DNA of 64,000 nt from Latrodectus hesperus (Eukaryota > Arthropoda > Arachnida > Araneae > Theridiidae). Shown here one piece after another: positions 9,661 to 50,892 of this stretch (within the stretch, counting starts at the first letter, position 1; each line of letters starts with the position of its first letter). The position numbers and the translations under genes were made by a program. Below the pieces are notes generated by a model. It did no database searches. It worked only from the letters and a program-made list of their open reading frames with translations, and was not told the origin of the DNA. The stretch lies in contig CM075857.1 in assembly GCA_037975125.1 (NCBI GenBank), forward strand, positions 91,496,509 to 91,560,508. The letters are read 5' to 3'.

Positions 9661-12600
9661 GTAGTTAGTGAAGATGATCATGGACCATCATATTAAAAGT
9701 AGTTTTTTTACCTGATGTTTATAATAAGTAAAATAATGCATGGATATACCATAATCAATTTTTTCTTATGGAGTTTTATATTTCATTCTCTTCAATTGAA
9801 GTTTTTACGTTACAATAATTTCTATATGCATTTTGATTTAAGTTATAGTTTATTTCGTTTAATCTGTACTTTTATTAATTCGGACAATCTGAATTCCCTA
9901 TTAGTCTATTTTAATGAGGCTCTACTCTCGATAAAAATTGGTCCTAGTTCAATGATTCATTCAATTTCTTACAACACGTCTTTATATACAATTCATAATT
10001 GAAAAGTAACTATTTTTCATCAACACTTTTTAAATATTGGACTGGGAAAATCTGCCTTACTCTTATCAAAACTTATATTGAAAAGATTAAAAACAAACAA
10101 AACAATACTTGAAACTACTGAATTTTAGAATGATTATAGATAAATATCATTTTTGTTAATGATGGAGAAATAAATTAAAAACTATGCTTATTTCTAATCA
10201 ATAAAATGGTGATTATCAAAATAAGTAAATAAAGAATAATTTTTCAAGCTTTGGGAGAATACAAATCTTTAAACATACTACATTGAGTTTATAAGTTTTA
10301 TTTTAGTTGATTCCACTCTTTTTATAACGATTTAAAATTAAATACAGACTTTAAATTTATTTTATCAACTGAAAATTTACAAATTATATAAATGCATGAA
10401 GCTACAAATAGAAGAAATGAAACTGATAAAATAAAAATAAATTATTAACATGATTTTATATAGTGAATTGATGGAATATCAGATTAGAAATATTATATTA
10501 GAGTAGTTAGATAAGTTATCTATTTTGATATCAGAATTTATTCCGACAAATTAAATGTAATTTTAAATAATAATAAATTTTAGAAACAGTCTGTTATAAA
10601 ATATTGCACTTGTAAACGGCATGAAAAATTTATTAATCAAATACATTTAATTCCTTTTATAAAAGAGCAAAAATTTGAAATATTTATCATTTATTATAAG
10701 TGGTTTTATGCATTATTGCATTAAATTACATTTGAATTTCGCACATTTGCTTATATTATTACCGCCTTACTATTTAATGTCACTGGCCACACCCCTTTTA
10801 CAGACGACTTCTTTATGTTCATATTAAGTAAGAATAACCAAAACGCACCAAAAACTGTTGCACAGCCATGGATTTGGTATTATTCTCAGAAGATCAAATA
10901 TCAAAGGAATCAATCGATTCATATATTACTATAGCCCGCGTTATAAATATCTGCAAATAGGTTGTAAACACGCCCCTCATTGCCTCAAGCGGAAAGAAGG
11001 AACATATCATTTATGAATACTTGAAATCGAGAGCAAAACTGTTGATGTGTAAACTGAATAAGTCACATGCCCAACTTCATAGTTTATCCACAACTTTCTT
11101 AGACCGTCAACAAGAACAATAGACCAGCAGCTATGAAACCGCAACTTTAATTCGAATGTGGCCACTAACATTGTTCCATTTTAAAATCTCTCAAGACTCC
11201 TGGATTGTCTTAAGACCATTTTGGACCACTGGGAAAAGAATTAAAAATTGTTGCGTAGTTAAAAATTTCATTGACTTATTACAAATAAAAATCTTCTTTA
11301 GCATTAAGCCAGAATTATTGATTACACCCATCGACGATGATCGAAAAAGGGTTTCGCATTTGTTGCCGAAGTTGTTAGTTGAACATTCGCATTTGTGGAA
11401 AATAAGAATTGAGTTATATTTTATTATGTAAATATAATATTTATTAACTTCCATATAACGTGGAAAATAACAAAAATTCTTTCATATATTTTTTAAAATA
11501 AAACTATTTTGCTGCTTCATTATTTCCAAGTATCACTAGTATCAAATTAGGTGTTTAAGTAAAAAATAGGACTTACTGAAGAAAAAACAATATTGAATCA
11601 ATTTGACCTTAAATCCAAACTAAAATATTGCAAAAAAAAAAAAAAAATCCATTTTAATGTTTTTTCTTAAAACTTTTATTCACACCAATTAATAAATTGA
11701 AAATTGAATAACCAATTATTTAAAGCTTTAATTTAAATTTAATATTATCCATAAAAAAGAAGAAAATTTAATTTTGAACTCGGCAATATATTTATGTGTA
11801 AGAAAATTTGTATTCAGATTTACCAAATAACTCGGATATGTTTTATAAAACAAAGAATTTATTGCTATTTCATTACAAAAAATAAAAAATGATTACTAAC
11901 TTCATCCTTAAGTAATGTTTAAATTAAGAAATGTTAATTTGAAGCTCTAAATTGTGAACTAACTTCAGAAGAAACATTTTGATATATATTCATGATTCAA
12001 TTTCTTTTTTATAAACATGACTAAATAAAATTAAGTTTGAGACATTGTAAGACAGAGATTAAAACATCTAATTCAAGCTTTAGAAATAATTTTTAGATGA
12101 TATAAATGTTTGCAATATTTAAAATATGTGTAAGTCAATAGAAAATATAATTATTTACAGTATTTTTCAGGTTCATTATTTAGATTTTGAATCAAGTTTA
12201 TTTATTATTCTCATTTGAAATAAATATTAATAAATGTTTTTCCTACAAAACATTTTTTAAATATTATTTAGTTTAGAAAAAAAATTTTTTTACTAAAATA
12301 AAAAATACACTTTTTATTGGAAATGAAAAAATGAACTTTCAGAAAAATTATGAGTAACATAATTTTTCATGGATTTAAATTCCTAGGTTTCTCAATGACT
12401 TACAGAAAAAGAAAAGTGTTCTACAGGACCTACAAGGTTGACCTGAACTTAAAATTTTTTTATCAACATAAGTATATCAAAGAAACTAATTTCACACTAA
12501 AGAAATGATACTAGCTTTTTGGCTATTTTCATTTCTGGCAGACAGGAGAAAACTTGAGTACACTTCATTAATGTGCAGATTTTTCAGTAATAAAAAATTA

Positions 12601-14286
12601 AAATATCAAATCATTCAGTGGAAAAAAAAAAAACAAAAAGTATTTATAAATGTTCAGTTTGATTAAATTGTCTATTATAGATAAAAAAAATCCATCAATA
12701 GTGAATTAGAATCCAATAATTTTCTTCATAAAAGCTTAAATAAAGAGGGGTATTAAGAGACATAATGCATACATAAAATTATGAGTTTTGTTCTATACCC
12801 AAAATTTCAATGAAACTTAAGATACATTGTTTTTTTTAAAAAATACTAAAAAACAATTGTAGTTTTCATACAATAAATTCTGACATTTTTGCCGATATGA
12901 TTTCCATAATATTTTAATATCTGTCTTATTTGAAAATTGAAAATCAATAAAAATGAGATGAACAACGTATAAAAGAAAAACCCTATTAATCAAGTGACTT
13001 CTAGAATATCACTGGAATATGCAATTAAAGACAATTTTATTGGACTTCTTTTTTACATTGTCTCTAGACAAAGGAATTTGAATTCTACACTTTAAATTCC
13101 ATAAACTTTTATTACATTTCATCGTATGTACTATTATCTGTTTACTGCATAGTATTATGCAGTAAACAGAAATTTAATCCAACAAAATAATTATGCATAA
13201 AATTGCACAAGCATTAAGCCTTTAATTAAAGGGAACTGCTAATGAATTAAAAAGAAAAATCTTAATAATTGAGATTAACTATAGATAATTTTAAAGGGAC
13301 AAAGCTAATGAATGCTTCCCAATTTTTTTGCTAAATTTATATTATAGTAACATAATCATTAATTAATTAAACTAAACAAAAATCGCACAATGGATTAGCT
13401 ACAAGTTTGAATTTATTCTAACATTTTTACATAGTTTTAGATTTTTAGTGTAAAAATATAAATCAATTTAAAATGACAGCAATAAAATATAAGAAAAATA
13501 ATAATAAAAGAAACAATACATATATACAAATACAATAAAGTTACAAAATGTTATCCATTAAATAACCATTATCAAACATTGAACAACAGAAATATGCAAG
13601 TCATAACTTTACTTAAGGTAAGTGTAAACAATACAAGTTACAGTTCAATAATCTCATACATATAAAGGCATGTCTATTTAAAAAAAAAAGAAGTAAAAAG
13701 CATGTTTTATTTGAAAAATTCTTGCAAAGAGTAGTATAATATTAAATACAATCATATTTTCTATTTGCAACTTGATTAATGATTTCATTAATATGAGTAT
13801 ATTTGCACATAATAAATAATACATAACATACACTTTTAATGAATTCATCATAGTGGCTTACAAACTAGCAATAAAATCATTTTTAATTCCCAAATGTAAT
13901 TTGTTAACAATTTATTTCTATGACAAAAAAAAAGAAGGAATTGATAGAATGTAAATTATATATCAAAAGCATCAATAATTACAAAGCAAAATTTATTAGA
14001 TAAAACAGAATTTAAAAAGTACAGAATTACATAACTGTTAAACTCTGTACCTTATTATATCACAATTTTCCTTTTTTATTATACTTTTTATAACATTAAT
14101 ATGAATACATATATATCATAGAAAGAATCAATAAATAATTAAAGAATAGCCTTATTTAATTTTGAAACAAAATTTTAGAAATTGTATGCTAAGGATGAGA
14201 AAGCAACTTTTATATGTAGTAAGAATAAAATAAAATTATACACACTATGGAAAATTCACATATTCATAAATCAACTCTTTTTATGT
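9661..14286. other. Gene-free AT-rich stretch
   Basis: About 4.6 kb without a supportable gene. A slightly less AT-rich part at about 10780-11430 holds short open frames on both strands that I do not recognise; it may be an old transposon. A perfect 15-bp hairpin lies at 13137-13170. Confidence 0.5.
13137..13170. repeat. Perfect 15-bp hairpin
   Basis: TCTGTTTACTGCATA and its exact reverse complement are separated by GTAT. Nothing nearby suggests a terminator or a gene end. Confidence 0.7.
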
Positions 14287-15107
14287 CATACCTGCCAACC
14301 CTGGAGAAAAAAATCAAAAAATCAGTAGATTCTACTGATTTCGAGGGAAAAAATCAGGAGATACTAATAGAGTCATTTTTGCTTGAAACCAAATGTTTAA
14401 ATGGTAACACTGCAAAAAGACTATCTTACTCTTCAGATAATTATTTCTGAGAATGATTTGTGTTAATCTTAATATTTTAATAAAATATTCATTCACCTCT
14501 TAAAGGAAATATAAAAAATAAAAGAATATGCTACATGTAAAAAATAAACATTAATGTTTGTCTCAATATTTATTTGAAAGGGCAACTTTTACAACACTAA
14601 TGCTATTTATAAATATTAAACTTATACATCTAAACATAAACCTATAATACATTAATAAATAAATTTTAATTCAATGACAAATACTTCTAAAAATGTAGAA
14701 ATTAACAAATACTTTGTCCATGAAAATATTAATTTACTATTCAATTAATTTTCTCTTGAGTTAAATTAAAGATTAAATAGTAACACATTTATTATTAAAT
14801 ACTCTAAATATTAACTAACAGATTTAGAATTTGTTTAAACTTTTATTGGAGGTTTGCAGATTTTGTACGAAAGTTTTGTCAGATCTCAACAGACACTCCC
14901 ACATCCTATTGAATTCCGTACACGCGCCATCTGTTGATTGTTTCAGCTACCAAAAAGACTCGATAGATATTTTCAGGTAAAATTTTGGCTGTTTTTAAGT
15001 TTTTCACTGAAATTGCCAAGAATCAGTAGATTTTCAAATGTTATTGGGAAGTTGGATGATGAAAATTCAGGAGTTTCCCGATAAAATCAGTAGAGTTGGC
15101 AGCTATG
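14287..15107. mobile_element. hAT-like non-autonomous element
   Basis: The ends are inverted repeats starting CATACCTGCCAACC on the left and CATAGCTGCCAACT on the right strand. Subterminal stretches with TCAGTAG motifs also recur in both halves. Ends of the form CA...GCCAAC are typical of hAT elements. No transposase is encoded in its 821 bp. An 8-bp target duplication is not clear: the flanks share only TATGT, out of register. Confidence 0.5.
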
Positions 15108-15611
15108 CTATGTATTTTTACACTAGACACAGAAAATATCTATCATCAAGAATGAAATATTTTTTATCGATGTTACAAAAGATTGTAACTTAAAATTTTA
15201 TTCAACAAATAAATATTTAAAAATTATTATATACATTTTTAAGATAAATAACAATGGGAGAACAATAACACTTTCCATAATATTGTGAATATAAGAATAA
15301 AATATTACACACAAAATAGAATTTTTTATGATGAAAAAAGTTGGTTATTTATAAAATTTTATTTATAATCATACAAAAATTAAAGCTAAGAGCTATTATA
15401 TAGAAATCACACAATATTAGAAACAAACTAAATTTTTAAATAACCTACAAATTTATAAATTAATACATTTTTAAACTTTATCTTTATAGAGATTAATTTA
15501 AATTCTGTATCTTTTTTATTCAATAAAAGAAAAACTTGCTTCAATGCAAAGAATTAGCAAATTTTCTCAAAACAAAAAGCTATATACTACATTTAAATTG
15601 TATGTGTAGAT

Positions 15612-16250
15612 CAGTGACTCTCAACTTTTTATTATCACGACACACTTTTAATGATTTCAAAATTTGATAGCACACAAAGAAAAAAATAAGTTTAAAAATC
15701 TTTAGAAGCCTATAATAAACTGTGTAAAATAGTGCATGATAATAATTTTAAATGTAAAATAGAATTTATAATATGTACTATAAAAACAGTACATTTATTA
15801 GGGGATTAATTACAAAAAGAATGTTTTTAATGAGAAATTTGAGCTTGATGTTTTTCGATAATTTCATTAATACTTGGTCGTAAAAATGACAACACGTACT
15901 ACTATCACATCATCTAGTACATTTAACAGTCTTGATCTTTTCTCTGTTTTTCTGTTAGTTAACACTGAAAATGCAAATTCACACAAATAAGATGTAGAAA
16001 TTTGTAATTGTAGATACTGGGAGCACTTGAAACTTTACATGGGGCAAATAATTCACATTATATGAAAGGTTACAATTATCAAAGATAAAAAGTTTTTAAC
16101 TGTAAAATCAACTTTTCCTTTATGGTGTACTTATCTTCATTTTATGCAAACTTTACTAGTAATTAAAAAAGAATGATAATTTTTACTACATACATTTTTA
16201 AAATTTGGTGGCACACAAAACTGTTGCAGCACAGAGGTTGAGAATCACTG
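15612..16250 (-). mobile_element. hAT element with transposase tail
   Basis: The left end begins CAGTGACTCTCAAC and the right end is the reverse complement of CAGTGATTCTCAACC. The flanks are an 8-bp duplication with one mismatch (GTGTAGAT at 15604-15611, GTGTAAAT at 16251-16258), the hAT signature. Inside, on the minus strand near 15870-16010, a fragment reads LCEFAFSVLT...KRSRLLNV, which is the end of the hAT C-terminal dimerisation domain. At 639 bp this is an internally deleted copy that kept the 3' end of its gene. Confidence 0.8.
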
Positions 16251-16302
16251 GTGTAAATCTTACAATTCTCAAACAAATATTTTTATGAAAACAAATAAAC
16301 CT

Positions 16303-16313
16303 TTTATTTTATT
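16303..16313 (-). terminator. Candidate BTBD10 poly(A) signals
   Basis: Two overlapping AATAAA hexamers on the minus strand, about 400 bases past the BTBD10 stop and just short of the hAT element. They are plausible for the 3' end but not proven. Confidence 0.4.
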
Positions 16314-16706
16314 CAATATTTCAAAATACATGGAACATAACATTATGAAACATAAAGTAAATACAATTTAATTTAATATCACAGTTGAATTCAATTTGAA
16401 AACAAACATAGTCATAATATATCATACGTGTAAAGAAAAGATATTTCAATACTTTATCAGGAACCACTCAAATTGAATGGAGTATTGATGATAAATATAC
16501 AAACTAAAATTATTGCGAATATTAGTGTTTAAAATGTTAGTACATATAATAATTGAAAAATGATTGCAATAAAATCTTGAACAATTTCAAAGCACAAACA
16601 TTAACAATTGTGTTCTGAAACATATAGTAAAGAAAATAAATTGAAAGAAAGAAGGGATAAAGATTTTACTTATTTCTCAAAATTCATGATCACACATTTA
16701 GTAAAT

Positions 16707-17773
<1,067 letters not shown>

Positions 17774-18126
17774 CTGAAAAATAAATCTGATTAATCAATA
17801 TAAAATTTAAGAAAGATTAGCAAAAGAGATATTTAGTATGATTAAAATATAATTTTACTTAAACAGTAACATAAACTGGCAACATTTTATAAATCAATGA
17901 AATTTTATCATGCAAATTTAATCTTCCATACTTCTTTAGATTTGTAAAATCTTCAGGGAATATTCATAATACAAAAGATAATAAATAAATAGCCCAATAA
18001 AAAACCAATCAAAATTACTTGATTGATATAATCATTAAAAAAAGATAGTTCTAGCTATGTAGCACGAATTAAAAATAAATATGTAAATATAAAATATAAC
18101 AACTGCATTCTTTTATTTAATCACTT

Positions 18127-18169
<43 letters not shown>

Positions 18170-21100
18170 TTACATAAATATTTCAATTATAACCATTAAT
18201 TGCATAATAAAATTTATAAAATTATGTAAAATATCAAACGTAAATGATTAATTAAAACATAATCAATCCTTTTTATCTATAGCCAAGGATATTCAAGATC
18301 CAAGCTATAACACACAATTCTATAATTTTCCAACAAACCAGTGAAAAATATAAAGTGCAGTATATAAGCTTGAAGAATTCTTCAAACATAACTGTTTCTC
18401 AATAAGAAAATTAAATAAGACTGATTCCTAAATCATGGCCGAGGTTTAACAATTAAAAACACAAACACACACTAAAGAAATAAATAATTCTGCCACATAT
18501 ATTAGCTACAGTCAGTATTATCAGTTACCAACATTAAGCCACTTATAGCTCTAAGTAGATTATCCAATAATAGTAATTTATCTATTCATCAGTATAAAAC
18601 AGCTTAACTGTTTCTTCTCTATAAGTTGCAAAATATTTTTCAGCTGATAATCTATATTTGATAATTGATCAAAATACTTCATGATATTAGTGGAAGATAA
18701 GTAGAAGGAAATTTATCTTCTAATTTTTCTCCTTCTTGAAGGTATGTAATTTGTTTTCAAAGCTTTTTAAAATTTACCTTTTTATTATTATTTAATAATT
18801 TTTTAAGAAATAGTTTTAAAGAAGATTAAGTCAAAGAAATTGCATTTGATGATTTTTTCAGATCAGACATATAATAAAAATCAGCTTAAATCAATTCAAA
18901 ACTTTTTCAATGTAATTTTATAGATTTTGCAAATACTTATTATTAAGAGATATAGAGAAACTAAAACAAGAAAACTTCAAATAATGAACTTTCTCTTACA
19001 TATTCTTTCTTTCACTTTTTTGATGCATTCTTTAATCAAAGGTAAATTGATTTTGTAAATAAATTATGTTGAAATCCTTATTGTTTGACTAATAGAATTA
19101 TACATTTCTGTACCACGTTCAAATTTAATCATAGTTAAAATTTGTTATTGGCATGATGAAATTGAATGTTGCATTTTGGATTTCTAAACACATGCTTACT
19201 CCTGTAGATGTTTAACAATTTGGATTTCCTACCAGACAATGTATTAATATTTTCTACTATATACGAAAATCCTCCTAGAAGACAGTGAACAGATGGTCAC
19301 ATATCCAACAATTGCTTGATACTGAATCTGTTACAAGAGTCATTATTAAGCACAAAATAAGTAAAATAGTAAGATTAGGTTTTTGGGAATAAAGTCTTTG
19401 TGTTCAATGTATAATCATTTTTTAATGAAAAGATGAGTGATGTCCATTTTGCACAAGAGTATTCATGGATTAGTTTGTTTATAACTCGAAAGTCACTCTT
19501 TAGGTATGAACACTAAATTGATAAAAACTTACAGCTTAAAGTAGACTCGTAATCATTGCAAAAAATTAAACCTAAAAAATTAATTGAATTCACAAAGTAT
19601 TAATTGAAGGATAAAAATAATTCCTTTTGTAAATAATTTCTAAATTTTTATTCTGAATTATAAATAAAAAAGGGAAAACTGTGAACAAGATTCAGATCTG
19701 TAATGTTACTGGCAATTCATTTATGCCGAAACATCAAGAAGAGGAGGACATAGAGATAACATACACTATCATCCTGTTGTAATTTAACTAAAGATCCAAA
19801 CACCACTTTTATGGGATAAAAAAATCTCATGATATAAATAGAGGGATTTAATTCTTTCATATATTCAACTCTCCTAACAAATAATACATTAATCATAAAA
19901 AATAAGTTAATATCGATAAAATAATGTATAGTAACTAAGTATACTTACTAGATCTTTACTTATAGAAAACATCAGTTGTTATCAAATAATTAAGAAAAAA
20001 AGAAATACAAATAAATGTACATCCTGTTATTAGAGTCTCATTTGAAATATAGCTACAATACTGAAATATTTGTGTTGAATCAATATGTAGTTTCATTTTT
20101 ACCAAACATAACAGTTCATTGAATATAAAAAGGAATACAATAAATATCTATACAATACATAAACATTATCACATTGTAAACCTACAAAAAATCAGTGGAA
20201 GGTATTGTTTTCTTTGATATTCTTCTTCTTCTTCGAGTTGGGTTTGTATGTCATTGAGCACCTCTGCTTTTATCAGCATTTTGTACTGTTAATTCTTTGA
20301 TATTTATAATTTTTTTCCATTATTTTTATAATATTAAACTACAGTTAAACACAAATTAATATTACATGCTCAATAATTTAACTCTAACATTGAATATTTG
20401 ATAAATTTAGAATTTTCCATACATTTTAAGATGTTATAAGATATATTCTATTGCTATACTATTTCTGTAAAATATTACACATTCACAAATACAACCTAGC
20501 AAAACTAAATTTAGCTATATGAAGGTAATCTTAATAAATATTAAGGCAAGCAAACATAAGAGCAGCCTATTAAATATATGTCTTATTATAAATTTAGCAT
20601 AATTCTTAAAATGAAATAATCAGCAAATTCGAAAATTAATAAAAAAATTGATTTTACAACAAAATTTTTTTACGATATTGCGAATAATCATTTTAATTTC
20701 CCGCACACATTTCTTCTTTGACTACTTTGTGTTACAAATAAATTCTTAATATAGATATAAGTAAATATTTTTAAATCCGAAATTTATTCGGGAAAAATAA
20801 ATAAAATATATAAGAAGCTTTACTGTACTAATTTGAATGCATAATAGAACTCTATTCATGATTAGTTTGTTAAAATAAAAGTTCTAATACAACAATTGTA
20901 GAATGTATATTTAGCAACTGATTTATATTTGATATTAAGAACTAACATGATTAATAACTATCCATAAATAATAATTTGACTGAATGTATTTATACATGCA
21001 TATTGCATATAGTAAGTAGTTCAAAACATAAGTTACTAAATATACTTCTACATAAATTTAACATTATCACGTACGTTAATTTATGGAAAACTGTATCGTA

Positions 21101-21590
21101 CGTTCTAAGAATGATACTATAGATTCTTCTGAATTACTTCGGACTTTTAAGGTTAACATGAATAATGTAGAATATTAATGATCCTAAGAAAACACAGTTT
21201 GAAAGTAAAATAACGGAATATTTTACTATCCATTTACTCAATGTTTACTTTTGATGCCTAAATTTTAATATGAGATAAAATATAAGATCAAATTCTCAGG
21301 AAATTTACTTTTTGAAAAAAATGAATATATAAAATAATAATATATATAATAATTCCAGTAAAAGGAAGATACATGTATATTTTCTACATACATTAAATGT
21401 CACAATACTAGGGAAGATGGAAATAAATCTTCATAAAAATGAACATGTACCTTTATTTCACAAAATTGGTTTCAAAACATCGTTAATATCTGGCTGTTTC
21501 AAACAGCAAGATGTGAACCAGAGAAAGCATTATTATCCTACACAATCATTCTTATCATTTTTTTTCTGGTGTAATCAAAGTAGGAGGAAA
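17774..21590. other. Intergenic stretch between head-to-head BTBD10 and SelO
   Basis: About 3.8 kb of AT-rich DNA with no supportable coding region. It must hold the BTBD10 promoter and upstream exon(s), and it contains an (AT)n run at about 18130-18166. A slightly less AT-rich patch at about 20220-20290 was not recognised. Confidence 0.5.
18130..18166. repeat. (AT)n microsatellite
   Basis: An uninterrupted run of alternating A and T, about 37 bases. Confidence 0.9.
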
Positions 21591-21591
21591 C

Positions 21592-21603
21592 TGCGCATGC
21601 TCC
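21592..21603. promoter_or_regulatory. NRF-1/erect-wing-like site upstream of SelO
   Basis: TGCGCATGCTCC matches 10 of 12 bases of the palindromic NRF-1 consensus TGCGCATGCGCA. It lies about 185 bases before the SelO ATG, in one of the few GC-containing patches of the intergenic stretch. NRF-1 controls many nuclear genes for mitochondrial proteins, which fits SelO; function here is inferred. Confidence 0.4.
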
Positions 21604-21787
21604 ATGCTCCGTGTGTTATTCAATACTCGTGTGTTCATTCAAAAATATAAACAAATCTCCTGCGATTTTAAAATCAAATTTGTTAGTTTTAGTTTTTGCC
21701 TGATGGTTATTATGTTTTTTAAATGTATGGGAAACAAAGAGCATTTAAAATGCTTTTAATATTACTAAAACTAAATTGATATAGGTT

Positions 21788-49360
<27,573 letters not shown>

Positions 49361-49384
49361 AATCTCTCTTGCTTAAAAGAGATT
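49361..49384 (+). promoter_or_regulatory. Stem-loop just after the SelO UGA and stop
   Basis: AATCTCT-C-TT pairs with AAAGAGATT around a GCTTA loop (nine pairs, one bulged C). It starts nine bases after the UGA. A stem-loop close behind a Sec UGA can act as a Sec redefinition element, as in SELENON; that role here is inferred. Confidence 0.4.
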
Positions 49385-49766
49385 ATTGATATACATAGTG
49401 AGCTTATATAATTAGTCTATTTCTCATTACCAATAATTATCAACATATAAATTTATTTTTAATTTTTTTTAGAAAAAAATTAATAAAATGTTAAGATTGA
49501 ACTGTAATTATTGCATAATTCATTTATATTTTTTCTGTTGTTGCAGAAATTGACTATAGAATATTGTAAAAGCATTAAGTTTTTATACCATAAAATAAAA
49601 AAATAATTTTATTTTGATATTTTCATAAATTATTGATTATGATTATTTGTGCATAAATAAAAGTAATTGACCATATAAACTTATAGAATTTATTTTCTTT
49701 TATTTATCTGTGATCTGAATGTCTTAAGAGTTTGTATAAATAAAAATAAAAAAATTAAATACAAAT
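49361..49766 (+). other. SelO 3'UTR and candidate poly(A) signals
   Basis: AATAAA occurs at 49594-49599, 49656-49661 and 49739-49744. A SECIS element should lie here or further downstream. The only ATGA...AA...TGA spacing I found (49639-49670) makes a poor helix of about six pairs, so I do not call it. Confidence 0.5.
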
Positions 49767-49772
49767 GAAAGG

Positions 49773-50063
49773 CAGGGGTGTTTGTGCTCCGGGGAAACCC
49801 CAGAATTCCGGGAATTTTGAACTTCGATACCTGGAAATTCCGGGGATCGTCGTTCAAAAGGAAGTAGGAATAATAATGAATTATTTATTTTTATCTGGGT
49901 AATTTTGTTTGCTTAGAAAGCAAAAAACGCAATAATCTGGTCATTCAATACTTCATAATTGTAATTTTTCATTTCTCCCCCCCCCCTTCTCGAAACTCCA
50001 AAATGTTGGTAGTAAGTCCGTAATAGTTTCCGGGGATTTTTTAGGGTCCCACAAACACCCCTG
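49773..50063. mobile_element. hAT-like MITE just after SelO
   Basis: Terminal inverted repeats CAGGGGTGTTTGTG on both ends define a 291-bp element, flanked by GAAAGG (49767-49772, 50064-50069). CAGGGGTG ends are hAT-like, but the clear flanking repeat is 6 bp rather than 8. No coding capacity. Confidence 0.8.
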
Positions 50064-50069
50064 GAAAGG

Positions 50070-50890
50070 TAAATTATTTTTTTATTTAATTCAAATAATT
50101 TCACTTTTTTCATAAAAATTACCTGAATTTTTATAAATTTTATTATAAAGATACCATTGGACAAAACAGAATTTCATTTTTATAACTAAGATACAAATTC
50201 TCAGTAATTTCTTACCAAGATAACTGACAATGAAAGCAATAAACATAAAAATTTATTTTATCAAATCTCTTTACCTTTTTTTCCATTGTTTAAAAATTTC
50301 ACAAAAAAGTAATAATTTAAAACTAACGTGAGAAACATTTCTTTTTTCTTTTAACTATTTTTAAATAATTATATTTTCTAATTTTGACTTCATTATTATT
50401 TAGTTTATAAAGAAAAACAAATATATCTATTACAAGTGCCTTTTTTAAAAATATGTAAAATAACTCTATTAAAAAAATTATGTTTTATTTTTTATAAAAA
50501 TATTGGTGTTCTAAAAGCTGAAGAATGCATGATTCGCATTTTATATATTTAGATAGCAATAAATAAAAATATACTATAGTAAATTATAACTTAGTATTAA
50601 TTTATGTAGTATAAAAAAGCAGAACCTATTGTTTTGTATGAAAAGTACAAATACCTATATTCTATTTATCATTATACAAAAATATTTGTGATAATATGGA
50701 TGTTGTAATATTAAATGTTAAAACATACAACGAGAAAGATTGATAAATTCTATTTTGACAAATGTTTGTATTTTTGTAAATATATCTTCATCTACATCAT
50801 ATACTGTCAATACATTTTAATTAGTGTCATAAAAGCTTTTTAAACTACTAGCAATATTTTAAAAACTTATAAATTAATTAATAATTTTAA
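50070..50890. other. Gene-free AT-rich stretch
   Basis: Nothing coding was recognised. It could hold SelO 3'UTR sequence if transcripts read past the MITE. Confidence 0.5.
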
Positions 50891-50892
50891 TA

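Noticed and set aside
11156..11454. Open frames on both strands
   Set aside because: No recognisable family, no splice context; likely chance or an unrecognisable old repeat.
49639..49670. SECIS element
   Set aside because: ATGA, AA and TGA are spaced roughly right but the helix has only about six pairs and almost no room for an apical loop.
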